DNA of 64,000 nucleotides from contig JAESIW010000064.1 in NCBI GenBank assembly GCA_016802295.1, positions 594,778 to 658,777 on the forward strand, in the 5' to 3' direction. The stretch comes from Brachionus rotundiformis (lineage: Eukaryota; Rotifera; Eurotatoria; Ploima; Brachionidae). Below are positions 47,987 to 58,793 of this stretch, piece by piece. Numbering within the stretch: position 1 is the first letter of the stretch; each line of letters starts with the position of its first letter. Made by a program: the position numbers and the translations under genes. The notes under the pieces are model-generated. The model worked only from the letters and a program-made list of their open reading frames with translations. It was not told where the DNA came from and did no database searches.

Positions 47987-48358
47987 AAACTAGGGCTAAC
48001 TACACTAACAATAAGGCGTATCCGTGGAGATTTAATACAGAAATTTAAGCTTGAATCAAATTTAGTGCACATACACTAGCACGCAGAACCGCTACGCTCG
48101 GAGCCGCGAGGGGGTCATAGAGGATTTTTCAGGCGTGAAATAGTAACATGTTGTAATCCAAGGCAAAATCTTTTCAATAATAGAATTGCTTATTTCTGGA
48201 ACGGCCTACCAGACGAAGTCATCAACTCAACTACAGTCAACTCATTCAAGAACAACCTCGACAAGCATTTCGCCACCGCTACAGGGCGTCATCTACTGTT
48301 GACGCGCTCCGCATGATCAATTTCATGCCGCGGTTTTTTTTTCCTACTACTACTACTA
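47987..48358 (+). mobile_element. 3' end of a non-LTR retrotransposon (LINE) relic
   Basis: A markedly GC-richer island. One frame, 47987-48316 with a single internal TAG, reads KLGLTTLTIRRIRGDLIQKF, then further on FNNRIAYFWNGLPDEVINST and VNSFKNNLDKHF before TGA. These are the standard blocks of the last ~100 residues of LINE reverse-transcriptase ORFs (CR1/Jockey/L2-like group). A T-run and a (CTA)5 microsatellite at about 48344-48358 form the 3' tail. 5'-truncated, as is usual for LINE copies. The higher GC suggests a relatively recent insertion. Confidence 0.85.
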
Positions 48359-49084
48359 AATCAGTTTCAAACTAAAAAAATGTTGAAAAATTTATTTAAA
48401 CTGAGACAATCATGTTAAACTAGTGTAAAAATGGAAAGTTTCTTATTTATATATTTGCTCTTTTTTTCATGTTTTTTAGAATTCTTTTACTTTTTTACTA
48501 ATACTTTTTACTTTTGAATTTAATGAATGCTATTTAAATTTGACGTATCCGTATCAGTTAAGATTAGTTTTACTAAAAGTCTGAAAGAGCTGATTTAATT
48601 AAGTGAAATAAGAAAAAATTAGAATTAAGATATAATTACTCTAAATGTGCTTGTAATAGAAAAAAAAGACAATACTGTTAATATAGAGCTATAGTAAGAA
48701 AAGTTGTCATCAAAAGGACTTTTTTTAATTCGTTTTTCATTTAAACTAATTAAACAAAACTTTAATTTCGTGTTTTCTTTTATTTAAACAATGGTGGGAC
48801 TATTATAATATGTATTTTAATATGAGTTTGAGTCTGGAAAGTTGTTCAAAAAGTACATTCATTGAAGAAGAGATTTTGATGAGATATTGATTTATTAACA
48901 AGTTACATCTTTTATAAAAATAAAAATTGAAATTCCAATTTATTATTGATAAATTTAAGATTGTTTTTTTATAGATGATAAAAAAATAATTTCACATGCT
49001 AAGAATAAAAATATTGAAAATTTATTAATCAACAAAAATAATAAAATTAACCAAGATTAAAGATTCTTTACATTTAGAGAGCTT
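48359..49084. other. Intergenic, no gene seen
   Basis: AT-rich 3' flank shared by the retrotransposon relic and the leftward PPxY gene. No frame. Confidence 0.55.
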
Positions 49085-49480
49085 TTATTCATTATTTTTT
49101 ACCACTGATGAATACGAAGGAGGCGCTTGATCTAAATCAAGTTGGGGCGGCGCGTTCGGCAGAACTTCAGGCCTGAATCCAATATTTTGTTCTGTTTCTG
49201 AGGACACATTTGGTCTACTTGGTAGATTTATTATCTCACTATTTTGAACATAAAATGGCGAGCCTGCATTTGGGTAATTTACATGTATGATATTTCTTGT
49301 ATTCGGATTTGGATCAGATCTATCTATGAGAAGATCGGGAAAAATTGCTACCAATTTTTTTGTGAATATTTTGAAAAACTTACTTTTAGTTGAATTTTCA
49401 TTCTTCTTTCTTTTGAGAAAGTAAAGAAAGCAGTATAGAAAACCAAATATAATCAAGCATGACAATATAAATGACAGCAT
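49085..49480 (-). CDS. Small membrane protein with C-terminal PPxY motif
   Basis: Single-exon 131-aa frame. Residues about 3-21 form a transmembrane helix (FILSCLIIFGFLYCFLYFL) followed by KRKKN, so the protein is probably a type III or signal-anchored single-pass protein. The cytoplasmic part is Pro/Asn-rich and ends APPSYSSVVKNNE; PPSY is a WW-domain ligand of the kind bound by NEDD4 ligases. This architecture resembles the cytoplasmic half of Shisa-like proteins, but no luminal Cys domain is present, so an upstream exon may be missing. The next gene upstream (50585-51621) has a related layout, which suggests the two are distant relatives. Confidence 0.6.
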   Translation of the reverse strand: MLSFILSCLIIFGFLYCFLYFLKRKKNENSTKSKFFKIFTKKLVAIFPDLLIDRSDPNPNTRNIIHVNYPNAGSPFYVQNSEIINLPSRPNVSSETEQNIGFRPEVLPNAPPQLDLDQAPPSYSSVVKNNE

Positions 49481-50584
49481 ACTGCTTATTAATTTGATCC
49501 TTAACTAAACAAGTTAGTATATTTCACCAAGATATTTAACCAAATTTACCCCATTTTAATTTCTAAAGTGATTTAATTTGAAAAATTATTTATTTTTCTA
49601 ATTTTATGTTGATTTATTATTCAGTTCAAATTTTAGATTGTTAAAGATAGCTAGTATATTCATTAAAAACACAAATTTAATGTCAGCTAAAAACCTTGAT
49701 TATCTGAATATCAAATAATGTAAGAATCTTCTAAAAAAATAATTAAGGATTTTAATGAAAAGAAGTGTCATATGAAAAAGTTTTATGTTTGGTATATCAT
49801 GATAAAATTAAAACGACTTGAAATGTTGTCATATTCTAGGAAATTGAATAACAAAACAATTTTAAATTAAGTGAGAATATTTTTACAAAATTAGTAAAGC
49901 TTTCACTTTTTAAATTTTAAATGCTGTTAATATGTGTTTTTTATGAAAATTACACACAAAGAAACAAAAAATTAATAAAAAATTAGGAATTCTTTGAAAC
50001 TTTATAAAATAAATTGAATGTTTGACATAAATTTTTGTTTTTTTTTGTTCAATTTTATGTTGCTTTAGTAAAATTATTTTTATTTTTTTAAATATTTAAA
50101 TAGTTAGATTATAAATTCTAGACAATCTATTGAGTACTTGTTATAAATTTAAGTTTCAAATCGATTTTTGAGTATTTCAAAATTAACTTAATAGATAGTT
50201 TAATTTTTTAGTTACGAAATTCTAAGTTATTTCTTATGCAACTTACTAAATAGGATCAGGCGTCTAACATTCGACGCTTATTCATATTTTCTGAATGAAT
50301 TTAAAAAAAAAATTATATAAGATAAACTAAAACAATTTATCTTTTTATTAATAATTAAATTTTAAAGTTAAAAAAATAAAAAAATAAATTTGTTTAAATT
50401 AAATGACACTGATTTTCATTTTAATTTTATTTTAAAAATACAAATGTTAAAAATCACAATTAATCATCTGCGATTTATTTTGTGATGCAAAATTATATAC
50501 AAACTTGATTAAATAAAATTTGATAATTAAGTTTTAACCATTTGATTTAAATCATCACATTTTAGCAATTTAATTAAATATCTT
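49481..50584. other. Intergenic, no gene seen
   Basis: AT-rich, no coding or RNA features recognised. Confidence 0.55.
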
Positions 50585-51621
50585 TTAATTTTGAACGACC
50601 TGTGTATAACAAGGTGGATTTATTTCATTCTTTCCAACATTTGTTGGTTGTGGCATTAGCGGTTGAGTTGGATACGGCGCAGTGCTTGGTTGTTGTGGCG
50701 CAAACGATTGAGCTGAGTATTGATTATTTTTTTTCATATTAGGTGCTCTATTTGTCATTGCTGGCCTCATTTGGTTGCCCATTTGAGATGGTATATTCCG
50801 ATTAATATGATGAAACTGACGAGCATGAGCATAAGTCGATGGAGCTTTATAAATAAATTAATTTTTTAAACTAATGATTTTGTAATTTACTGAATTTACA
50901 TTTTGGAAAGCTATTTTTCTTGTATGAAAGATAAAATCTAGTCACACAACCTACCAGACACACAAGGATGCCAATTACACAAATTATGGCCAAGATTAGT
51001 CCATTTTTTCGACCATCACTTTAAACAAATTATTCAGTTATTTACCAAACAATTATTAATTTTGTTTACTCATCAAAATATTCGCAACAATATTGAGCTT
51101 CATAAGATCCACAGCAGTATTTGGCAGATGGGTTAAATCCAGGCAAAGGACAATAGAAAGATCCAAATTTAGTACCATTAAAATCTTCATTATTTACGCA
51201 TAAACTTCCCCTCTCTAATGGCAAATTAAATTTTGATTAATAATTATACCAAAAAAAATATATAATACCAGCTTGGTGATGATAGTATCCTGGTCGTGCG
51301 TAATATCCTTGATGGAAATTACTTCTATGGGTGAGAGATGACATAATTCCATAAGCCGCCATTCCAGCGCCAAAACTGCCCCATCGGATACCACTCTTGC
51401 GGTTATTATAATGATATGGATTTGGTCTAGGGTTAGGTCTCCATCGGTTACTCAATCGAGAACCCATACTACGAAAACTTCCACCTCCACCTCGACCAAT
51501 CTTGCATTCTATGCAGACTAAAATTTTAAATCTTAGTCGTTCCTTTTTGTTGGTTATTTAATAATTAATTACCAAGACAAAAAAATCCCAAAAAAATGAA
51601 AAGATAAAATATTTTACTCAT
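50585..51621 (-). CDS. Shisa-like single-pass membrane protein
   Basis: Five exons (51621-51573, 51517-51269, 51214-51070, 51018-50900, 50844-50585) encode 273 aa. A signal peptide (MSKIFYLFIFLGFFCLVC) precedes a Gly/Arg/Tyr-rich region. The Cys-rich luminal module GSFYCPLPGF ... KYCCGSYEAQYCCEYF carries the paired-Cys pattern of Shisa proteins. A transmembrane helix (LILAIICVIGILVCLVGCV) is followed by a Pro/Gln/Asn-rich cytoplasmic tail ending PPCYTQVVQN. Vertebrate Shisa proteins retain or modulate receptors (Frizzled, FGFR, AMPA receptors) in the ER or at the membrane. All introns lie between protein modules. The extra glycine- and tyrosine-rich block (RPGYYHHQ region) before the Cys module is not typical of Shisa. 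Confidence 0.75.
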
Positions 51622-52362
51622 TATAGATTATCTAGATTCTGACATTTAAGCCTAAAATAACAGATCCGAAATAGCTAATAAATTAAAAATTTTTATGTAA
51701 AAACTTGCAGGCATAATTCATTGAATTTGAATCATGCTTTAAAATCATAATCAAAAAATAATTGCAAAATAAAAATTCAAGCTAAATGGAAGAGAATTGA
51801 ATGGAATTTACTGGCTTAATTTTAAATTATGTAAATAAATATCTTTAATTTAATTTAAAGACTTATGATCTATTATCTTAAGAAAAAAATCAATTTCAAT
51901 CAGTTGTAATTTATTTTAAATTTGAACTTGAATTGATCTTAAATTGCCGATGTTATCTCAGTTTGGTAAAAATTTGGTTTTAAATTATAAAACATTTTAA
52001 AATCGTATCTGCTAAATAGATTTTAACTTTTAGCTTAAAATGAAAAAGCCAAAATTTCTAGGCATCATAATTTAAATAAATATTTATTTATTTAGTTAAA
52101 TTGAATTAAAAATTGATTTCGATTGCACAAAATGCAGTCTGTTCTTATTACATAAGCTAAATTTTTCTTATTTTTAAAAAAAGATTATTTTTTTTTATTG
52201 AATAATTAAAATCTCGAGATATCTGATGTTTACTCAAGAGAATAGAGATTTTTTGCAAATAATTTAGATAAATTATATTTTTGAAATTAAAAAAATTTGA
52301 GGATTTTTTATTATTAAATAATATAATTTACAAAAGTTTTAGATCATTTTTGCTAATCAAAA
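51622..52362. other. Intergenic, no gene seen
   Basis: Spacer between the ATG4 3' end and the Shisa-like 5' end, both leftward. AT-rich without a frame. Confidence 0.55.
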
Positions 52363-53866
52363 TTAGATTAGAACAAATTCGTCATCTGAATTTAAATCTA
52401 TTGATTCGGTTGCACTTATGCTATCAAAATCAGGTCTTTTATCCGAAATATCGAATAATGAATGTAAATCTCCTTCTTTGACAACATCCTTTAGAAATAA
52501 AATATTCAAAAAAAATAAAAACATTATTTTGATTTATTACTTTGCGTAATAAGTCTATCAATTCTAGAAAATCTTCTTCATGTTTGCAAACAAAGCCCTT
52601 AAGACAACTTTCAATTAAATGCTCTTCCTAATTTTATAACCTAATCTTTTACCAATGCAATCGAAGGATCCAACTGAGAAAACTTTAACTTCCACATTAT
52701 ATTCGTGTGGTAGCTTTTATCATTCATTTCTTCAACAAAGTTTGGAACGTATGGCTGACATTCATGAGGATCCATATACAACAGATCATCATCTTAATTA
52801 ACATCATAAGCTTAATTTAATTTTTTCAGTGAATTTTTCTACCAAGGTATCCATAAAAGTAATAGGCTTGATTCGGTTTACCGCCAATCAAACCAACAGT
52901 ATATTTGATTTCAAGGCACCTCTAATCAAAATAATTATTTCTTTTTTTATTGAAATGATTACATAATACAATACCTTGAGTGATTCAGTATAACCTTGAT
53001 TGAATTCGTTTAGACCCAACCTCAGGGGTATGATTAACAAAAGAGGACTCCATTCTTCACACTTTCCTTTCTTATGCTTTTTGCACTTTATACACTTATT
53101 ACATGTCTTCATCAGTTCATCTTTATAATCAATATTAAAAAATAAAATTATTTTATTTAACTTACATATTTCGTCAATAAAAATGCAATTATCCATTGCT
53201 ATATAAAATCTTAGATGATTAGACTCCTCATATGTGGTTAATTTGCTTTTTAAAATATTTGATATATAAATTAGAAAAGAAATTAAATTTACTTTAAAAC
53301 TTGAGCGATTGTATTGGGGCCGAACCATTTACCAATTGGTATACCTTCACCGACACCCATCATTGCAATCTGCTGAATAGAATAAGGTGCTAATTTTTCG
53401 TCTTTAAAATAAGATAATATTTTCCAATAAAACGGGTTTCCGGTAATATCCGAGTCCCACCTAAATTCTCGACCAAGATACAGCCTTAAAAAGGTTTCAG
53501 CTAGCATCATCTGACCGCATCGGATCATGCATCCCCATCCTTGATCCGAATCAGGCCCATTGCCATTTATTTGGCTGAAACCTTTGCGATATGTGAACCA
53601 AAGTCGGGTAGAGACGTCTTTTAAGAGCTCGTTTTCGTCAATTGGTTTCGGATATTTGTTTCCAAGAATGTACAGGCTGTCAGTTTCTTGGAAAAATTTT
53701 GAGTTTTTGGAAATGTTTTCCAGTTCGGAATTTTCTAAGTGTTCATTTGAACTTGTAGAAGTTTTTGGATAAAATGAACTGGTCAATGAACAAAATACTT
53801 TTATAAAATTGAAATATTAAGTAATTTAGAAAAAAAAATGCTTTGCTCACAATCATCATAAAACAT
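52363..53866 (-). CDS. ATG4: Autophagy cysteine protease ATG4
   Basis: Exons 53797-53293, 53245-53166, 53120-52975, 52921-52843, 52792-52653, 52597-52541 and 52488-52363, probably preceded by a 16-nt first coding exon (53866-53851); total 382 aa (human ATG4B 393). ATG4 cleaves pro-LC3/Atg8 after its C-terminal Gly and deconjugates it from lipid. Signatures are LYILGNKYPK, the catalytic DQGWGCMIRCGQMM (Cys about 95), FGPNTIAQVL, EWSPLLLIIPLRLGLN, GLIGGKPNQAYYFYGYLG, and the MDPHECQP block with the catalytic Asp and His. The intron between LDPSIAL and GFVCKHEEDF is 55 nt. The protein ends DDEFVLI, matching the position and type of the ATG4B C-terminal LC3-interacting motif. The first exon is tentative; without it the N-terminus lacks an ATG. 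Confidence 0.92.
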
Positions 53867-54510
53867 TTTCTTTGACCATTCACCAAATTAGGCTAATTGC
53901 GTTTAAAGTTTTGATTCAAAGACCCCTCTAAAAGTGAAATTATTTCTTTCAAATTAAAATTGAAATATGCTAGAAATTGTTCTCATAAATTATTCTAATT
54001 AATAATTACATTATAAAACTTTTATAAAATTTATTCAAAAACATTTTCGGACAAAAATTATTAATTTTTCAAAATAAAAGAAAAATATTATTTTAATACT
54101 AATGTTTAATTAGATAAATAAAACATGATCATTTTGTTATTAATTTTGTACCCGTCAAGTTAATGAGTACAAAATTGTTCTCTATTACCCTTTTGTAATT
54201 AAAATAAATATTTAAATATTTAAAAATGAATTCAAACTCTTAACAAATAAAAATTAATAAATATTTTTTAAATTTGAGAGTATCAAATATTTTTAAGATG
54301 AAGAATCAGATAGCAAATTAAATTACTTAAATTTTTTTTTTATTTCTAAAAAAATTTAAAAATTTTAAATTCCGTAGATCAAATATTTATTAGTGTTAGA
54401 TGAAGGCAGAAAAAAACTATTCAAGGAAATCATTAAATGTTGCAATAAAATGTTTTTATAAAACAACTTTTTTGTATTGTATTATCAAATCATTGTTTCG
54501 TTCAATGGTA
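53867..54510. other. Intergenic, no gene seen
   Basis: AT-rich spacer between ATG4 and the second retrotransposon relic. Confidence 0.55.
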
Positions 54511-55218
54511 TGATCTCACCTGGAATATGTTATTTATGCATGGTGTCCTTATTTAGAAAATGACATAAATGGGATTGAGAGAGTTCAACAAAGAGCAACT
54601 AAATTGATTTCCGAAGTGCGTGACTTGGATTATCAACGCTTGTTAAAGCTGCATTTAACTAATTTAAGTACAAGAAAATTAAGAGATGATAAAATTTAGG
54701 TGCAAAAATTGAATAAAGAAATCAATTACAGTCTTAATAATAGAAGCACCAAACAAGTCATTTTGACTTCTTCTGCGAATTTTGAAGGTTTATAAAAAAA
54801 GAAGGAATAAAAATCTTCCATTTTTAACTGCTTTTTCCAATTGTTTATTTGATTTAACAAACATATGATTTTTTACTCACTGCTTTTGTTTAATGGTATT
54901 TTATTTAAAGTTTAAAAAATTGACCGGATTTTTCCGGTGCTTCTAGTGTCAACACAAAACCTGGTAGTCGGAGATATGAATTGAGAAGAAATAGCTTTTG
55001 TCAAACATGTCAGGAAAAAAGAATTGTCTTGCGAGAAATAACTTTTTTTACTAAATGGATGGAGTAAACTCCCAGAATATGAAGTGTAATGAAAGAATCT
55101 AAAAGTTTCAAAGCGAAGATTGATGTTTGGATGGCAAAACAAATAGAAGCGACTGACACAGCTCATTAGGACTATGCTTAGATAACCTATTAGCTACAGT
55201 TTAAACTACTACTAATAA
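54511..55218 (+). mobile_element. Second non-LTR retrotransposon 3' relic, more decayed
   Basis: From 54514 one frame reads SHLEYVIYAWCPYLENDING, IERVQQRATKLISEVRDLDY and LRDDKI up to a TAG at 54697, the thumb/connection region of a LINE reverse transcriptase. After further stops and frameshifts, 54950-55150 still shows the C-terminal blocks, including FTKWM, SKLPEYEV and ESKSFKAKIDVWMAKQ, equivalent to the WNGLP and VNSFKNNLD blocks of the copy at 47987. It ends in a short (ACT)3(AAT)2 run near 55204-55218, like the (CTA)5 tail of that copy. An open frame on the minus strand (54912-55166) is only a shadow. Confidence 0.78.
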
Positions 55219-55504
55219 TAAAATACCTTGAATTTTTTTCAAATTCAATAGTCTTTTTAATATTTTATAAAGGTGAAAAATTGGACCGTCAGAGCGACCG
55301 GTCATGTTTGCCCATTTAAAAAAAAATCAAGCTTATGCCGAAACATTCGCGGAGAGATATAATTTTGGCCGATTAACAGAACCCGTGTACCAATCTCAAC
55401 ACTCATATTAAAAATGTAGTTTTGTATTATTTGAAAATTTTATTTAAAAATTAAATTGTTTTGATAATAGATATTTTTTTATTATTTTTTTAATATTTTT
55501 AAAA

Positions 55505-56446
55505 TTAATCTGATTTGGGCACATAATAGCTGAATGAAGGAAAAATTTTTCCAACTTTAGATTGATAATATTTGTATTCAGGATATTTTTTTACCGATAT
55601 TTTCTCAGTTACCCTCACTGACAACTGAAATAATAAGGTCATTAACAAAGCTGAAAATGCAGAATAATTGAACAAAGACGAAAGCTTAACACTTGATAAA
55701 TGAGCAGAAATGCTGAATGCATAGATACACCACCAAAGAAATATATCACCAAAATAGTTAGGATGTCTTGAGTAAGCGAAAAGGCCTTTGACTAAAAACC
55801 CTCTTTTGAAATCTTTTATCTCTTCTGTTGAATATTTTGATTCAGCATTAGCTTTTTTTTGTTCCTCGATCCAGTCATACTTTGCACTTTGGAATTTCCA
55901 TTGTTGTTCGTCGGCAACTGCCTCAATAATGTAAAAAACAATAAACAAAACAATAATTATAAAATCCAAGTAATTGACTGGATCTTGTCGATTAGTTTGT
56001 ATATACCACATTGGCAACGGGTACCCTATTAGAATCAAGTTTTGAGTGATTGCCATAAAAAAGAAGTTATAAAGCTGAAATTTGAGTTGTTGCTGAGGAT
56101 AATTGAATCTTTTTTTTACCTGAGTCCATCTATGATCTTCAAAATCAGCTTTGTAATAACCCCTGCGGTAGAATACATATGCTAATCTTAGACCCCATAA
56201 GGTAATTAAAAGTGACATTAATTTCAATCTGCATATTTCAGTTCCAAGACTTGAATTTGATGTAATGGCTGTATAAAGGAAGCCGTATGAGTAAAACATA
56301 GGCAAAAGAGGCCAAAGTTTATCCATTATAGAGTGATTATCTGTTATCAGAGTATACACCCATACTGTCAATGCTATTATTAAGAATGTGATTATGAAGT
56401 ATCTAAACGTTGAGTCGGAAAATAGGCTTAAAAACTTAAATTCCAT
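55505..56446 (-). CDS. DUF1295 / steroid 5-alpha-reductase-like membrane protein
   Basis: Intronless 313-aa frame with about seven hydrophobic helices. The block GLFAYSRHPNYFGDIFLWW near residues 222-240 is the signature of the DUF1295 branch of the isoprenylcysteine methyltransferase/steroid 5-alpha-reductase superfamily. It is preceded by AVADEQQWKFQ and followed by RVTEKISVKKYPEYKYYQ. Members probably act on lipid or sterol substrates with NADPH, but the substrate of this subfamily is not known to me. No intron, unlike most neighbours. The ATG lies just after AT-rich non-coding sequence. Confidence 0.9.
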   Translation of the reverse strand: MEFKFLSLFSDSTFRYFIITFLIIALTVWVYTLITDNHSIMDKLWPLLPMFYSYGFLYTAITSNSSLGTEICRLKLMSLLITLWGLRLAYVFYRRGYYKADFEDHRWTQVKKRFNYPQQQLKFQLYNFFFMAITQNLILIGYPLPMWYIQTNRQDPVNYLDFIIIVLFIVFYIIEAVADEQQWKFQSAKYDWIEEQKKANAESKYSTEEIKDFKRGFLVKGLFAYSRHPNYFGDIFLWWCIYAFSISAHLSSVKLSSLFNYSAFSALLMTLLFQLSVRVTEKISVKKYPEYKYYQSKVGKIFPSFSYYVPKSD

Positions 56447-58793
56447 TATTTTAATTTAAAATAGAGAGACTAAAATAAAATGCATTTTTTTTATACTTCT
56501 TTCCTATTATATAAATTTTTTTCTATTAAATTATTTTTGGATTGCATAAAAGCATATATATCATGTCAAGTCACATGTTTCGATAACTTTTATGTATACT
56601 TGAATATTTTTTAATAACCCAAAACGTGAAGAAAATTAAAATTAAATATTGTTTAAAATGCTTTTTATTAAAATTAGATTTTTCTAATTAAATAATTTAT
56701 TAAATTATCCTAAATAGTTTAGTATATTTGTATATAGTATGTTTAAATTAAAAAAAATTTAATTAGATCTTTTCTATTTAATTTTACAATTTAATGACAT
56801 TAGTTGTAAATACTGTGTCCCTTGTTATTTAGCTTATTCAAGGTATGGGAATAAAAAAATATATTGAACAAAACCTTATTCTAAATTATTAGTGAAAACA
56901 TTTTCATTTTATTGAGGCAGTAATGATAGCTTGAAGTAACTAGGCAGTTCCTAACATTGAAAAATAAGTTAATTAACAGTTATTTAAATTATAATTTCTA
57001 AGCTATTAATGATTCTAATTAACTGAATTAAGTCATCTCCCAAAGGTTTTGCTTTAGAATCAATTAAATTTTACAATTAAAACCTTAAAAGTATTCGCAT
57101 TTTAATCAATTTTTTTTAAACTTTATTTTCAAATCAATAAATTAATTAAAAAATTTTTTTATTCAAAAACATAATTTTTAAGTCTTATTTTAGATTGTAA
57201 TTAACGAATTTGTTTGTTTCTATGACTGGTTTCTTTTAAATTTCATATATTTTTAGAAATATTTTTAAAAGCAATATTATTTAATTTTTATTCTTAATAA
57301 AATATTTCAGAAAAAATATTTGTTGTATATTCCTCAATTTTTGTCAATTCAAGCAAAAAAATATTCAATAAACATTAAAACAAAAACAAATTGTTTTAGT
57401 TTCATTTACATTTTAGCTTTTCATCAATTAACTAAGAATACTGGAAAACATTTTGGGTAAGTGGTAAAAAAACTAAACTATTCATGCAAAAATCAATTAA
57501 TCGCATTAATTACACAATACAATTAAAAAAAGACAAAAAAGAAAATAGCTTATTACCTTTGCGGTATTTCCTATGCCAAATTAATGCTTTAACTAGATGG
57601 ATCACGTCAGCAAATATACCAACTTATCACTGTTTTTGGCTAATGGATGGAAAATTAAGTAAAAACTTCTGAGTAGGTTTTGAAAGATTATTTCTCAGCA
57701 GCAGTATAATTAACAATTAAAGCTAAAAATTATTTTTGAATTGTCAATTTTTAAAAAATCTAATGTATTTTAGATTTTTTTCATCGATACAGTAAACAGT
57801 AAAATTTATCTTTGTCAGTCAATTAGATTATATTTTTGGCTTTCTTTAATAAATTGCTTTAAGATTATTAATTTAAGTTTGCTTCCTGAATTTTCTTAGT
57901 ATTTAAAACTTTCTCTTTTCTATTTTTCTATTTAAGTTTGACAATTTTGGTCAAAGCAAAAAGAATTTCGAGCAATTTTGAACGAGTTTATAAAATTAAT
58001 TTAAAGGGAAAAAAAAGACAAATGTTGAAAAAAATTATACTTTATCTAGAATTAGAATCAATATTTGGATTAGCAAAAATTTTATTCAAATTTATCTAAA
58101 ATGTTAACTTTTAATTAGAAAAGATTCATTTTTCATATTCCAAATATTTATATTGGGACTAGATTGTCATTTTCATCCAAGTCAAAAACACTAAACTTAA
58201 CAAGGAACCAGTCAGGCGAATCTTTTGAATCCAAAATTCAAAAAAAGTCCTAAAAAATTTTAAAATAGGTTATTTTTAAGTAAGGTAATTGAATAAAAGT
58301 ATGTATTAGCACGAAAGGATACTTAAGATTTAAAATAAGTAACTATAATTTATTTTTAATGGACGTAAATTAATTAATTTTGGATTAGGTTACGCAAAAT
58401 TTTGTTTTGGTCCACCAATTAGTTAATTTTAGACTATCAGGAAACTTGGAAAGTTAAATATTGTACTTTTTTTATTTAATTGTTGGCTAAAATTGGAATC
58501 CCGGTAGAATACTTTGTCAAAAAATTTGCAATTGTAATTTATTCGAATTATTGGATTTAGCTATTGAAAAAATACACAAAACAAATTTGTTATTTTCAAT
58601 ATAAAAATTCACTTTTAAATTAAATTTATTTTTATTTGGTTTTGTTGATTTTGGCTCAGAATTATACTTTACAGATAACAAATCTTCTCCCACTTATTTA
58701 TTAATAAACATTCATTTTTTTTTATTCAATGTAAAGCTATTTTAATAAATTTTGTTAAAGGCACGAATTCGAGAGAATTTTATTTATTAAAAA
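56447..58793. other. Intergenic about 2.3 kb, no gene seen
   Basis: AT-rich throughout. A 62-codon ATG frame at 57484-57672 (+) has no family resemblance and is probably chance. The right end is presumably the promoter of the neuropeptide gene. Confidence 0.5.

Noticed and set aside
52618..52653. A 25-nt intron in ATG4 (GTAAAAGATTAG... to AATTAG)
   Set aside because: The acceptor CTTAAG 30 bases further gives a 55-nt intron and joins LDPSIAL directly to GFVCKHEEDF, matching the family; no ultra-short intron is needed.
54912..55166. 84-codon minus-strand frame
   Set aside because: Lies opposite the retrotransposon relic, whose plus strand carries recognisable RT C-terminal blocks.
57484..57672. 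62-codon ATG frame
   Set aside because: No signal peptide, domain or splice support. Chance frames of this size are expected in a 2.3-kb gap.
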